Shown: positions 54,661-64,000 of the stretch, in pieces
How the letters are laid out: the number at the start of each line of letters is the position of its first letter
Position numbering within the stretch: the stretch's first letter is position 1
Notes under the pieces: model-generated
Told to the model about the DNA's origin: nothing
Seen by the model: only the letters and a program-made list of their open reading frames with translations
Database searches by the model: none
Assembly (NCBI RefSeq): GCF_900167185.1
Contig: NZ_FUWM01000009.1
Coordinates: 62,001 to 126,000 of the forward strand
DNA length: 64,000 nt
From: Selenihalanaerobacter shriftii
GTDB taxonomy: Bacteria > Bacillota > Halanaerobiia > Halobacteroidales > Acetohalobiaceae
Reading direction: 5' to 3'
Made by a program: the position numbers and the translations under genes

Positions 54661-55225
54661 CTTCTAATAAAAAGGTAATTACGGGAGCAACAAGTAAAAC
54701 CAATAGAGTCTTTTTAAGTGCTAAGTAAGCAGATGTGGATGAGATTATTATAATTAATAAAATCACTTGACGTCTTCCCAAAATATGAATAAAATTATTA
54801 CGTTGAGCTTGCATATCATTGTTATAATCTATAAGATCATCAATTAATTGAATATTAAAGATAACCAATAATGATGAAACCATTTGATTGAATTGTACAA
54901 ATAAAAGACTTATTATCAATAGGAATAGACTTTCTTGGTATGATTCTAATTTAGTAGGTAAAGAATTTTTTAAGTCATATCCCATACCTAAAATATAACT
55001 TGCCCAAAAAAGAGAAATGGCCCATGAAGAATTTAAAGCTACTGCAAATGAAAATAACAATAAAGCATAAGGTATAACAGCTTTATTTAATCTACCAGCT
55101 AAAGTTTTTTTACCTATTAATTTATCTATCTCTTGGTCTAGATAGTCATCCATTAATTTAATGGTAAAGCCCGTTAACAAAATACTTATTAAGTCTTTTG
55201 TTAAAATAATAATTACTTCTTGCAA
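54629..55225 (-). CDS. UbiA-like membrane protein with two Asp-rich motifs
   Basis: A 198-residue protein with about six to seven helices and two acidic motifs, MDDYLDQEID (about residue 25) and LIDDLIDYNND (about 127). Their position at helix ends recalls UbiA-family prenyltransferases, but it is much shorter than that family (about 280) and the similarity is weak. TTG start with GAAGGTG ahead. The call is a guess from motifs. Confidence 0.5.
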   Translation of the reverse strand: MQEVIIILTKDLISILLTGFTIKLMDDYLDQEIDKLIGKKTLAGRLNKAVIPYALLLFSFAVALNSSWAISLFWASYILGMGYDLKNSLPTKLESYQESLFLLIISLLFVQFNQMVSSLLVIFNIQLIDDLIDYNNDMQAQRNNFIHILGRRQVILLIIIISSTSAYLALKKTLLVLLVAPVITFLLEDEGGEYYKDR

Positions 55226-55284
55226 ATTTTCACCTTCTAATTTAAGTTATACTCTATTATATTAATTTATTAAAGGAATATGAA

Positions 55285-55313
55285 AAAGACCACCTGATTA
55301 ATAGATGGTCTTT
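55285..55313 (-). terminator. terminator of the histidine kinase gene
   Basis: Stem AAAGACCACCT/AGATGGTCTTT (one mismatch) with a seven-base loop; T-run on the minus strand. Confidence 0.75.
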
Positions 55314-55330
55314 CATTGAAAAGTTTTTTA

Positions 55331-57100
55331 TTAATTTAATTCTCTAGGTAATATAAAACTAAACTTTGTTCCCTTATCTAATTCACTCTCTACAGTTATT
55401 TGACCTTGATGTTGCTCTATTATCTCTTTAACAATAGAAAGACCTAATCCGGTTCCATTACTAGTGCGGGTTCTAGCTTTATCAACCTTATGAAATCTAT
55501 TCCATATATATTTAAGCTCTTCTTCTGGAATTCCAGGTCCATTATCTTCTATGCTTACCTTTACTTTAGTACCAATCTCCTTAACTTTAACCTTGATCTT
55601 TCCTTCTTTAGGAGTAAAGGTAATTGCGTTATTTAATAAATTCAATAATACTTGACCAATTCTGTCTCTATCCATCAACAGATTAAGATCAATATCAGGG
55701 ATGTTAGTAATAATATTTAATTCTTTTTTATCTATTTGTGGTTGTAAATTTAAAATTGTTTGCTCTATAGTTTTACCTAAATCATATTCACTTATATTCA
55801 TAGTAATCTGTCCGCTTTCAATCTGTGATAAATCTAAAAGGTCATTAACCAGTCGGGTCAAACGTTTGACTTCACTTAAAATAATATTTAAATATTCTTC
55901 TTGATCTTTCTCATCTACAACGACCTTATCTCTAATAGCCTTTACAAATCCTTGAATTGAAGTTAATGGAGTCTTTAGTTCATGAGAAACATTGGCTACA
56001 AACTCTTTTTGCAACTGTTCTAACTCCCAACGATCACTAATATCTTGCATTACTCCTACTACTCCTAATAATTGATTATTAGCAAAGATAGGAGATACAT
56101 GAACTAAGATTCTAATCGGCTGTTGCAAATGATCTAAAGTGAATTCACTAATTGTTACCTCTTCATTTTCTAAAGAATTATTAAATATATTTAATAATTC
56201 TTTATCTTGAATTATTCCTTCCAGTTTTTTATCAAATTTATCTTCAGATAGATCTAATAACTTTGTAGCTTGAGGATTAGTTAGAATTATCTCTTGTTCT
56301 TGATTAATTGCCACAACCCCTTCATTCATACTAACTAAAATAGATTCCAATTTATTCTTTTCTTGGTTTAATTTAGCCATAGTATCTTCTAATTCACCGG
56401 CTAAGTAATTAAAAGTTCTACCAAGTTGTTCTATTTCATCATTAGTATTAGTCTCCACTCTAGTATTAAATTTACCTTCAGCTAATTTTAAAGCTGCTCG
56501 ATTAACACGATTAAGAGAAGTTAAAAGAGATTTAGAAAAAGTAAAGCTTAATATAACAGCTAACACAATAGCCATTAAAGTAGCAAAAAATAATAACTCT
56601 TGTAACTTCCCTATAATACCTGACACACCTGAAAGAGGGGAGTATACAAAGACAGCACCTACTACTTTGTTATTTACAACCACTGGTACTGCTACTGAAA
56701 GAACAGGTTGGTTAAACATCTTAGACATACCTTTTCTAATTAATGTTTTCCCATTAAGAACCTTCTTTACTTCTTCTTTTTTTAACTTAACTCCTTTCCA
56801 ATTTTGACTATGATTAGATGCTGCTAAAATCAATCCTTTAGAATCAGTAATCCAGACTCGCCCTTCTAAGAATACGCTAGCTCTTCTTAAGTAAGCTACG
56901 GTTTGTTCATAATTCCCATTACATAGTGATTGTTCTACTAAATCAGCGACTTTATTACCTTGGGTTATAAACTCTTTTTCTTTATTCTTAAAATAATAAT
57001 CTTCAAAAGTATAAGTTAAGAAAATTCCTAATACAATTAATGTTACTAAAATAACCGCTACAAAACGAGCCATTAACTTACCGAATATTCCTTTAAACAT
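55331..57100 (-). CDS. sensor histidine kinase, WalK/PhoR-like
   Basis: A 589-residue kinase: two helices (about 10-30 and 167-190) around an extracytoplasmic sensor domain, then HAMP (about 190-240), PAS (about 250-355), HisKA (NVSHELKTPLTSIQGF) and HATPase_c (DNGPGIPEEE, GTGLGLSIV). The ATG at 57100 overlaps the regulator gene by 8 nt, so the two form a pair. The architecture is WalK-like; the signal is not known. Confidence 0.9.
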   Translation of the reverse strand: MFKGIFGKLMARFVAVILVTLIVLGIFLTYTFEDYYFKNKEKEFITQGNKVADLVEQSLCNGNYEQTVAYLRRASVFLEGRVWITDSKGLILAASNHSQNWKGVKLKKEEVKKVLNGKTLIRKGMSKMFNQPVLSVAVPVVVNNKVVGAVFVYSPLSGVSGIIGKLQELLFFATLMAIVLAVILSFTFSKSLLTSLNRVNRAALKLAEGKFNTRVETNTNDEIEQLGRTFNYLAGELEDTMAKLNQEKNKLESILVSMNEGVVAINQEQEIILTNPQATKLLDLSEDKFDKKLEGIIQDKELLNIFNNSLENEEVTISEFTLDHLQQPIRILVHVSPIFANNQLLGVVGVMQDISDRWELEQLQKEFVANVSHELKTPLTSIQGFVKAIRDKVVVDEKDQEEYLNIILSEVKRLTRLVNDLLDLSQIESGQITMNISEYDLGKTIEQTILNLQPQIDKKELNIITNIPDIDLNLLMDRDRIGQVLLNLLNNAITFTPKEGKIKVKVKEIGTKVKVSIEDNGPGIPEEELKYIWNRFHKVDKARTRTSNGTGLGLSIVKEIIEQHQGQITVESELDKGTKFSFILPRELN

Positions 57101-57794
57101 TAGATTCTTCCACAACCTCAAATTTATATCCTACGCCCCAGATTGTCTGTAAGTAATCTATACCTTCCACTTGATGATCAATCTTACTTCTTAATCGTTT
57201 AACATGAGTGTCTACAGTACGAATATCACCAATGAAATTGTAACCCCATACTTGATTTAATAATTGTTCCCGTTTAAAGACTTGTCCTTTGTTAGTAGCT
57301 AAATACCATAGTAAATCAAATTCTTTTGGTGGTAGACTAAGTTCTTGATTTTTTACTATCACTTTATGAAGTGATTTATTAATTTCTAGATTAGAAAATT
57401 TCAATACCTTCTGTAAGTCAGCATTTTCAGTTCTACGTAATCTAGCTCTAATTCTAGCTACTAATTCATCAGGGTCAAATGGTTTAGTCACATAATCATC
57501 GGCTCCAAGATCAAGTCCTTTAATCTTGTCATACTTTTCTCCTTTAGCTGTTAACATAATTACAGGTACATCTGAGCGTTCTCTTAATTTCTTACATACT
57601 TCCCAGCCATTTAATTTAGGTAGCATAATATCTAAAATTATTAAATCCGGGTCCTCTGACTCTACTAAATCAATAGCTTCTACACCATCTTTACCAGTAA
57701 TTATTTGATATCCTTCTTGGTTAAGATATAGATTAATTAATTTGCGTATATTTTGGTCATCGTCAACAACTAAGATTTTAACTTCACTATTCAT
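57093..57794 (-). CDS. OmpR-family response regulator
   Basis: A 233-residue regulator with a receiver domain (phospho-Asp in DLIILDIMLPKLNGW; Lys in YVTKPFDPDELVAR) and a winged-helix DNA-binding domain (residues about 135-225). Partner of the kinase that follows. GAGGTG precedes the ATG. Envelope or phosphate control is possible but no target is shown. Confidence 0.92.
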   Translation of the reverse strand: MNSEVKILVVDDDQNIRKLINLYLNQEGYQIITGKDGVEAIDLVESEDPDLIILDIMLPKLNGWEVCKKLRERSDVPVIMLTAKGEKYDKIKGLDLGADDYVTKPFDPDELVARIRARLRRTENADLQKVLKFSNLEINKSLHKVIVKNQELSLPPKEFDLLWYLATNKGQVFKREQLLNQVWGYNFIGDIRTVDTHVKRLRSKIDHQVEGIDYLQTIWGVGYKFEVVEESNV

Positions 57795-57875
57795 AATATA
57801 TATTCACCTCTATTCTTAGATACGTAACTTTATATTACTATTATAGTTTATTTGCAATTTATATGTCAAAGATAA

Positions 57876-58481
57876 TTAAACATTTTTAAGTAAAAATTTT
57901 TTAACTTCTTTAAATTCCAATTGATAAAGAGCAGATATAGGAAGAATTACTGCAGAATCTAACTCTTTTTTTAAAAAATTCAAATTATCTTTAGCTATTT
58001 TGAGATCAATTTTATTAGCTAAGATAGCGTAACACTTATTCCTATGGCAATAATTATAGATTTCTAAGTCTAATTTAGAGATTTTTTTTAAGTTATTATC
58101 TTTTAATTTAGATAAATCAATTAGATGTAGGATAATATCTGCATCTTGAATCCGTGATAGGGTTTGAGCCATAGCACGCCTGACTTTTTTATTAGGATGA
58201 ATGCCTTCAATCAAACCACAAGTATCAATTAGATCTAATCTTTTATAACCTTTTCCAGCAGGCAACTTAAGTTTGACCTTGTGAATCTCTTTAGTTGTAT
58301 GTTCATCAGGAAAAACTAATTCATTTAAGGCACTTTCCACTTGATAAGTTTGAGTAGATAAAAAGCCAGCAGGTTGGCGAATAGTAAATTCTAATTCCTT
58401 TACACCTAAATAATCAGCAAAATTAATTGTAAAACAGGTTTTACCTACATTCGTTTTACCTAAAACGAGAGATTTAGTCAT
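57876..58481 (-). CDS. small GTP-binding protein
   Basis: A 201-residue GTPase: G1 GKTNVGKT (residues 8-15), G3 DTCG, G4 NKID, G5 SAL. It is not an obvious EngB, Era or Obg. It follows spoVK by 19 nt on the same strand, so the two are probably co-expressed; this might be a spore-stage GTPase (inference). AAGGGAG precedes the ATG. Confidence 0.72.
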   Translation of the reverse strand: MTKSLVLGKTNVGKTCFTINFADYLGVKELEFTIRQPAGFLSTQTYQVESALNELVFPDEHTTKEIHKVKLKLPAGKGYKRLDLIDTCGLIEGIHPNKKVRRAMAQTLSRIQDADIILHLIDLSKLKDNNLKKISKLDLEIYNYCHRNKCYAILANKIDLKIAKDNLNFLKKELDSAVILPISALYQLEFKEVKKFLLKNV

Positions 58482-58500
58482 AACCGCTCCCTTCTTTTCT

Positions 58501-59466
58501 TTAAAATGATTTCTTTAAATCTTCTGATTGGATAGTCATTAAATCTTCTCGTAAGATTTTTTCATTATCTATTAGGCGGGTAGCTTGAATGCGAATAGCT
58601 CTTTCAATAATATTTCTAACTGTACGAGCATTTCCTTTTTCAGATCCTACTTCATTTCTAGCTTTAGATAATATCCGGAATAATTTATGTTTAGCAGATT
58701 TACATAATTTATATTCTCGTTTTTTTAACATCAATTCAGCAATCTCAATCAATTCTTCTAGGGTATAATCATCAAAATCAACTTTAATTGGAAATCTAGA
58801 ATTTAATCCAGGATTAGTTTGTAAAAATGATTCCATTTCCTGCGGATAACCGGCTAAAATTATTACTAAGTTATCTCTGTTATCTTCCATGCCTTTTACT
58901 AAAGCATCAATAGATTCTTTACCAAAGTCTCTAACTCCTCCTCTTGCTAATGAATATGCTTCATCAATAAAAAGAATTCCTCCTAATGCTTCATCTATTG
59001 CTTTTTTTGTTTTTTTAGCAGTATGACCTATGTACTCTCCTACTAAGTCAGCTCTTTCTACCTCATTAAGATGACCTTTAGTAAGCAGACCTAACTCTTT
59101 AAATAAACGACCAAAAATACGAGCTACTGTAGTTTTACCAGTACCAGGATTACCTTTAAAGATCATATGCATCACTAAAGGTTCAGTAGCTAAATTTAAG
59201 TTTTTTCGTTTCTGCTGTATTTTAACGAAGGCTTCTAATTCATTAACCAAAGTTTTAATCTTATTTAATCCAACTAATGCATCTAATTCTGCTTTAATAT
59301 CTTCAATTTGTTTTTGAGTCTTAGTTTGACTATCAATTTCTGATTTTAAAGCTAAATTATTATGATTAACATGCTGATTATTCAAAAGACGGAAAGCTTT
59401 AGTAATAGAAACTTTACCAGCTTCAAGCTGATTAATAATTTCCTTCTTTGTCATCTTACTACTCAC
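58501..59466 (-). CDS. spoVK: stage V sporulation protein K (AAA+ ATPase)
   Basis: A 321-residue CbbX-like AAA+ protein: Walker A GNPGTGKTT, Walker B GGILFIDEAYSLARGG, and a C-terminal lid with sensor-2 Arg (GNARTVRNIIERA). SpoVK is needed late in sporulation; its substrate is unknown. It stands upstream of the GTPase gene and close to miaA, as in many Firmicutes. GTG at 59466 or ATG at 59454 are both plausible starts. Confidence 0.88.
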   Translation of the reverse strand: MSSKMTKKEIINQLEAGKVSITKAFRLLNNQHVNHNNLALKSEIDSQTKTQKQIEDIKAELDALVGLNKIKTLVNELEAFVKIQQKRKNLNLATEPLVMHMIFKGNPGTGKTTVARIFGRLFKELGLLTKGHLNEVERADLVGEYIGHTAKKTKKAIDEALGGILFIDEAYSLARGGVRDFGKESIDALVKGMEDNRDNLVIILAGYPQEMESFLQTNPGLNSRFPIKVDFDDYTLEELIEIAELMLKKREYKLCKSAKHKLFRILSKARNEVGSEKGNARTVRNIIERAIRIQATRLIDNEKILREDLMTIQSEDLKKSF

Positions 59467-59529
59467 TCCTTCCTTAATTATAAAGAGTAGTAGCTTTAAT
59501 TATTATATGCCATTTAATAAGAAAGTGTG

Positions 59530-59560
59530 AAAAAAGAAGAAGGGTTTAAATTACCCTTCT
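59530..59560 (-). terminator. terminator of miaA
   Basis: Stem AGAAGGGT/ACCCTTCT, overlapping the end of miaA, with T residues on the minus strand. Confidence 0.75.
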
Positions 59561-60513
59561 GTCAGTTTCAAATCTCCAGCTGTTAATTTATTTTTAATTA
59601 GTTGTTCTGCTCGTTTAATTACCTCTGAAAATTCAAGTCTATCTACATCAAACCAATTAATCTCTTCATCTTTTCTAAACCAGGTCAATTGCCGCTTAGC
59701 AAAATGTCTTGTATCTCTTTTTATTAATCTAATAGCTTCATTTAAGTCATATTCTCCTTCTAAGTAACCGATTATTTCTTTATAACCTAAACCTTGCATA
59801 GCAGTTAAACTTTCATCATAACCAGCATTATACAGCTTTTTAACTTCCTCAACTAGTCCCTGTTCAACCATTAAGTCTACTCGGCGATTAATTCGGTCAT
59901 ATAATTCTTCTCTATCTCTTCTAAGACCAATCTTAACAGCTCTATATCGAGGAGGACGCTCTTTAGCTTTCTTTTTAAAATAGGTACTGGTCTGCCCAGT
60001 TTGTTTATAGACTTCAATCCCTCTAATTACTCTTCGTAAGTCATTTGGGTGTAATTTATCTGCTAAAATTGAATCAATCTCTTTAAGTTTATCATGTACA
60101 TACTCAGTACCATGTTCATTAGCATCTGCTTCTAATCTTTCTCTTAAGTCCCAGTCAGATTCCATATCAGGGAAAATAAAACCTTGAATTAAAGCCTTAA
60201 TATATAAGCCAGTACCTCCAACTAACATAGGAAGCTTATCTCGCTCAATTATTTCCGGAATTATTTTATCTACTCTTTCTTGAAATTCAGCTACACTAAA
60301 ATCTTCATCTGGAGAAAGAATATCAATCATATGATGCGGAATACCTTGACGTTCTTCAGGAGTTGGTTTAGCTGTACCAATATCCATTTCTTTATAGACT
60401 TGCATTGAATCTCCAGATATAATTTCTGTATTCAATCTTTTAGCCAATTCTAAAGATAATTCTGTTTTTCCTACAGCAGTAGGCCCAATAATTGCTACTA
60501 ATGGTTCATTCAT
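59551..60513 (-). CDS. miaA: tRNA dimethylallyltransferase
   Basis: A 320-residue enzyme: P-loop GPTAVGKTELS (residues 10-20), DSMQVYKEMDIGTAKP and GGTGLYIKAL, the usual MiaA pattern. It adds the isoprenoid group to A37 of tRNAs that read codons starting with U. It is 12 nt behind mutL. AAGGAGG precedes the ATG. Confidence 0.95.
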   Translation of the reverse strand: MNEPLVAIIGPTAVGKTELSLELAKRLNTEIISGDSMQVYKEMDIGTAKPTPEERQGIPHHMIDILSPDEDFSVAEFQERVDKIIPEIIERDKLPMLVGGTGLYIKALIQGFIFPDMESDWDLRERLEADANEHGTEYVHDKLKEIDSILADKLHPNDLRRVIRGIEVYKQTGQTSTYFKKKAKERPPRYRAVKIGLRRDREELYDRINRRVDLMVEQGLVEEVKKLYNAGYDESLTAMQGLGYKEIIGYLEGEYDLNEAIRLIKRDTRHFAKRQLTWFRKDEEINWFDVDRLEFSEVIKRAEQLIKNKLTAGDLKLTEG

Positions 60514-60525
60514 TCTTACGCCTCC

Positions 60526-62454
60526 TTAATTCCGTTCGAATTTTTTAGCTAATTCTGATTGAGAAAGATGAATAATAGTTGGTCTTCCATGTGGGCAAGT
60601 ATATTTATTATCTGATTGCTCTAAGTCTTGTAATAATCTCTCCATTTCTCCAGATACAAGTTTATCACCACTCTTAATAGCACTACGACAAGAAATGAAA
60701 ATGATCAAATCTTCTATCAGCTTAGTAGGTTTTTGGATTTTATCTTTATCTAATAAGTTATCTACGATATCTAGACAGACTTCTTTAGTATCTAACTTAT
60801 GTAAAAGTTGCGGAACCGCTCTAATTAAATAAGTCTTTCCTCCAAAAGGTTCAATTTCAAATCCTAAATTTTCTAGATGATCTATATTCTCCTTTATTAT
60901 CTCAACTTCTGGTCTAGTTAATTCTAACTTAATAGGAATTAATAATGGTTGTGATTGAATTTTAGTTGACTCAAATTTATTAAAAAGCTGATTATATAAT
61001 ATTCTCTCGTGAGCAGCATGTTGATCAATAATATAACAACCATCTTTGCCTTGGGCTACAATATAAGTATTATCAATTTGTCCTAAAGGAAAAAGAGTAG
61101 TTAAAGTCTTATTTGATTCATAATCAGATTCTAATTCTTTTATATGAGAATTAGAATCTTTATATTCTTTTTTTATTTTTTTAGAATCAATTTCTTCTTT
61201 ATCATCTTTATCATTATTAATTTTAGAATGCGATTTATTATTAATATTTGAAACTTTATCATGTTTTTTTTGATTAATATTTTGATTCTGTTCAGCTTTA
61301 TTTTCTTTTTTATCTTGGTTTGTATTTTTCTTTTTGTTTTTACTGGATAATCTTTCTGTTAATTCTAATTCTGGCTGCTCAATAGATTCTGAGTCTTTAT
61401 TCTTACTTTGATTAGCACTTGTAAATTTACGTTGAGTCGTTAGTTTTACTTCAGGAGATAGATCACTTTTATCTAAAGCTTTCTTTACTCCATCTCTAAC
61501 TACTGTGAATATTTCTTTTTCTCTACTGAAATTAACTTCCATTTTAGTTGGGTGTACATTAACATCTACTAATATAGGATTTAATTTAATTGTTAAGATG
61601 ACAATCGGATATCTATTCTTACCTAATAAAGTATGATAAGCTTCACTTACTGCCTCACTTAAGATTCTACTCTTAATATAACGACGGTTAATAAAGAAAG
61701 ATTGATGTTTACGAGAAGCACGGTTGATATTTGGCTTAGCTACATAACCGTTTACTTTCATATATTTATCTTCATGCTCCACTTTAATCATATTCTTAGC
61801 TACTTCTTTACTATAAATACTTAAAATTCCATCTAATCTATTTCCGTTTCCAGGAGATTCTAATAACTTTCTTTGGTTGTGACTTAACTTAAAAGAGATC
61901 TCAGGATAAGCTAAAGCTAATCGATTAATAATATCGCTTATTTTACTCATCTCTGTAGAGGTGGTCTTTAAATATTTATATCTAACAGGAGTATTAAAGA
62001 ATAAATCTCTAACAACAATATTGGTTCCAACTGGACAACCTACATCTTTAGCCTTTTGTAATTTTCCGCCTACTATTTTAAGTAAAGTACCACCTAATTT
62101 ATCTTCAGTTCTAGTTTTAATTTCCATTCTAGAAATAGCAGCGATACTAGGTAAAGCTTCGCCTCTAAATCCTAAACTTCTGATAGAAAAAAGATCATTA
62201 GCTTCTTTTATTTTACTAGTGGCATGTCGTTGTAAAGCTAATTTAGCATCTTCTTTACTCATTCCTTGTCCATTATCAATAATTTGAATTAAATCTTTTC
62301 CGCCGTTCTTAACTCTAATTTCAATCTTATCACTTTCAGCATCAATTGAATTTTCAACTAATTCTTTAACCACAGCAGATGGCCGGTTAATTACTTCACC
62401 TGCTGCTATTTTATTGATAACTTCCTCTGATAATAATTTAATTTGATTAGCCAT
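60526..62454 (-). CDS. mutL: DNA mismatch repair protein MutL
   Basis: A 642-residue protein: N-terminal GHKL ATPase (ELVENSIDA, DNGQGMSKED, GFRGEALPSI), a long polar linker (about 340-450, many K, N, D, S, Q), and a C-terminal dimer/endonuclease domain (DQHAAHERILYN, SCRSAIK, CPHGRP). In the DQHA-x2-E-x4-E motif the final E is N here. The rest of the site is kept. It is 24 nt after mutS. Confidence 0.94.
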   Translation of the reverse strand: MANQIKLLSEEVINKIAAGEVINRPSAVVKELVENSIDAESDKIEIRVKNGGKDLIQIIDNGQGMSKEDAKLALQRHATSKIKEANDLFSIRSLGFRGEALPSIAAISRMEIKTRTEDKLGGTLLKIVGGKLQKAKDVGCPVGTNIVVRDLFFNTPVRYKYLKTTSTEMSKISDIINRLALAYPEISFKLSHNQRKLLESPGNGNRLDGILSIYSKEVAKNMIKVEHEDKYMKVNGYVAKPNINRASRKHQSFFINRRYIKSRILSEAVSEAYHTLLGKNRYPIVILTIKLNPILVDVNVHPTKMEVNFSREKEIFTVVRDGVKKALDKSDLSPEVKLTTQRKFTSANQSKNKDSESIEQPELELTERLSSKNKKKNTNQDKKENKAEQNQNINQKKHDKVSNINNKSHSKINNDKDDKEEIDSKKIKKEYKDSNSHIKELESDYESNKTLTTLFPLGQIDNTYIVAQGKDGCYIIDQHAAHERILYNQLFNKFESTKIQSQPLLIPIKLELTRPEVEIIKENIDHLENLGFEIEPFGGKTYLIRAVPQLLHKLDTKEVCLDIVDNLLDKDKIQKPTKLIEDLIIFISCRSAIKSGDKLVSGEMERLLQDLEQSDNKYTCPHGRPTIIHLSQSELAKKFERN

Positions 62455-62478
62455 TTAGTTTTCACCCCTCGGCTCTTT

Positions 62479-64000
62479 TTAAGCAAGCTCATCTTTATTT
62501 AACTCTTCTTTAGCTTCTTGTTGTAATTGATGTAATTTATTCATAGCTTCTAAAGGAGTCATAGACATAATATCTAAATCACTTAATTCTTTTAAAAACT
62601 CAGCATTCTGTGGATTAAAGAGTGCTAATTGTGTTAAATTATCCTTTTTTTGCTTATTATCTTTAACTATTTCTTCATTTTTAGACTCTTTAATTCTTTC
62701 AACTGGTTCATCTTCATTTACGCGTTGATAGTTATCTGATTCTGACTCTAACTTATCTAATATCTGATTAGCTCTCTTAATTACTGGGTTTGGTACTCCA
62801 GCAAGTTTGGCCACTTCAATTCCATAGCTATCATTAGCTCTACCAGGAATGATCTTCCGTAAAAAGGCGATATCGTCACCTTCTTCTTTAACTGCTACAT
62901 TATAATTTTTAACTCCGGCTAATTTTGATTCTAATTCGGTTAATTCGTGGTAATGGGTAGCAAAGAGTGACTTAGCACCGATATTATTTGGATTACTAAT
63001 GTATTCTGTTACTGCCCAAGCAATACTTAATCCATCATAGGTACTAGTTCCTCGACCTACTTCATCTAAAATAATCAAACTATTTTTGGTAGCATTATTA
63101 AGAATATTAGCTACTTCATTCATTTCCACCATAAAAGTACTCTGTCCAGTAGTTAAATCATCGGAAGCACCTACTCGAGTAAAGATACGATCAACTATGC
63201 CAATCTCTGCATTTTTAGCTGGAAAAAAACTACCGATTTGAGCCATTAGAGTTATTAAAGCAACTTGTCGCATATAAGTAGATTTACCGGACATATTAGG
63301 GCCAGTAACAATTAAAAATCTATCTTGGTCACAATCTGCATAAGTATCATTTGGAACAAAATTCTCTTCTTCTAACATCTCTTCTACTACTGGATGTCGT
63401 CCAGCTTCAATTTCAATAACATCACTGGCATTCACTGCTGGACGAGAATAATCATTATTAAGAGCTACTTCTGCTAGTGAAACTATAACGTCCAATCGAG
63501 CTAAAATATCGGCCACTTTTTGAATTCTTTTGGTTTCATTACCTACTTTATCCCGAATTCCTGTGAATAATTGATATTCTAATTCAACACTCTTTTCTTC
63601 TGCTCCTAAAATCTTTGCTTCTTTTTCTTTTAACTCCGGTGTAATATATCTTTCACTATTAGAAAGAGTCTGCTTCCTTTCATAATTATCAGGTACTAAA
63701 TCAATATTAGCTTTAGTCACTTCTATATAATAACCGTGAACCTTATTAAAACCTACTTTTAATGATTTTATTCCAGTTCTTTCTTTTTCTTGCTGTTCTA
63801 AATTAGTAATCCAGTCTTTACCTTCAGTCATTGCTTTTTTAAATTCATCTAATTCTTCATCATAACCCATCTTAATTAAACCGCCTTCTCTAACAGTTAC
63901 TGGCGGTTCCTCTTGAATAGATTGCTCAATTAGAGAATGAACATCTTCTAAAATATCTAGCTTCCCTTTTAAATCTTGTAATTTAGGTACAGAAAAATTA
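62479..64000 (-). CDS. mutS: DNA mismatch repair protein MutS, 3' part
   Basis: The C-terminal 507 or so residues are in the window; the frame stays open to the right edge and the N-terminal mismatch-binding domains lie beyond it. It has Walker A GPNMSGKSTYM, Walker B LIILDEVGRGTSTYDG and a C-terminal tail with the dimer region. It finds mismatches. It is the first gene of mutS-mutL-miaA. Confidence 0.95.
   Translation of the reverse strand, partial: NFSVPKLQDLKGKLDILEDVHSLIEQSIQEEPPVTVREGGLIKMGYDEELDEFKKAMTEGKDWITNLEQQEKERTGIKSLKVGFNKVHGYYIEVTKANIDLVPDNYERKQTLSNSERYITPELKEKEAKILGAEEKSVELEYQLFTGIRDKVGNETKRIQKVADILARLDVIVSLAEVALNNDYSRPAVNASDVIEIEAGRHPVVEEMLEEENFVPNDTYADCDQDRFLIVTGPNMSGKSTYMRQVALITLMAQIGSFFPAKNAEIGIVDRIFTRVGASDDLTTGQSTFMVEMNEVANILNNATKNSLIILDEVGRGTSTYDGLSIAWAVTEYISNPNNIGAKSLFATHYHELTELESKLAGVKNYNVAVKEEGDDIAFLRKIIPGRANDSYGIEVAKLAGVPNPVIKRANQILDKLESESDNYQRVNEDEPVERIKESKNEEIVKDNKQKKDNLTQLALFNPQNAEFLKELSDLDIMSMTPLEAMNKLHQLQQEAKEELNKDELA

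Overview
The window is low-GC DNA from an anaerobic, spore-forming Firmicute that also has an outer membrane. Spore genes are present (SpoVB-like flippase, SpoVK, CwlD-type amidase, GerAB-type permease, YIEGIA pair, Spo0E-like peptide, DUF2935 protein). So are diderm genes (apolipoprotein N-acyltransferase Lnt, a TolC-like channel and an RND pump). This combination fits Halanaerobiales, most likely the spore-forming Halobacteroidaceae; that placement is inference from gene content. No tRNA, rRNA, CRISPR array or transposase was seen.

Layout. 1-2.7 kb: a P-II-like regulator with a cation:proton antiporter, then two small Com-like zinc-finger genes interleaved with an octamer/hairpin repeat family. 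2.7-4.4 kb: a seven-heme cytochrome c and a membrane cytochrome b, likely a quinol-linked electron transfer module. 4.5-10.5 kb: small lipoproteins, germination and spore genes (GerAB, YIEGIA and its partner, M48 protease, CwlD-like amidase). 10.6-14.9 kb: an envelope operon led by an ECF sigma factor with an apparent self-recognised promoter, then anti-sigma, bactofilin-like, flippase-like and glycosyltransferase genes. 15-27.4 kb: transporters, a GGDEF/EAL protein, an iron alcohol dehydrogenase, a U32 peptidase and a hydrolase. 27.5-33.3 kb: a tripartite efflux operon behind a TetR-type inverted repeat. 33.4-41.9 kb: an accessory, partly spore-associated region with three paralogues of a small CC-motif protein, perfect palindromes, a Spo0E-like peptide, a second alcohol dehydrogenase, and a QueG-like/MetH-activation-like pair. 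41.9-43.8 kb: a lysine riboswitch ahead of an NhaC-family transporter. 44-47.4 kb: lnt, a ferredoxin, and lexA divergent from a LysM gene that carries LexA boxes. 47.4-50.7 kb: a palindrome-rich gap, a Xer-type recombinase and a SpoVB-like flippase. 50.7-64 kb, all minus strand: glutamate-synthase-like protein, dinB, TPR protein, hfq, membrane proteins, a two-component system, a GTPase with SpoVK, then miaA, mutL and mutS (running off the right edge).

The observations most worth following are: (1) the Com-like genes and their seven GYYCAGAG octamers with hairpins; (2) three genes whose strong Shine-Dalgarno is followed 8-9 nt later by ATT and not by ATG, GTG or TTG; (3) long perfect loop-less palindromes (40 and 52 bp); (4) the CC-motif paralogue family with a 39-residue mini member. 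Small genes added by direct reading lie at 1869, 2445, 4543, 36599, 37344 (minus) and 43955.
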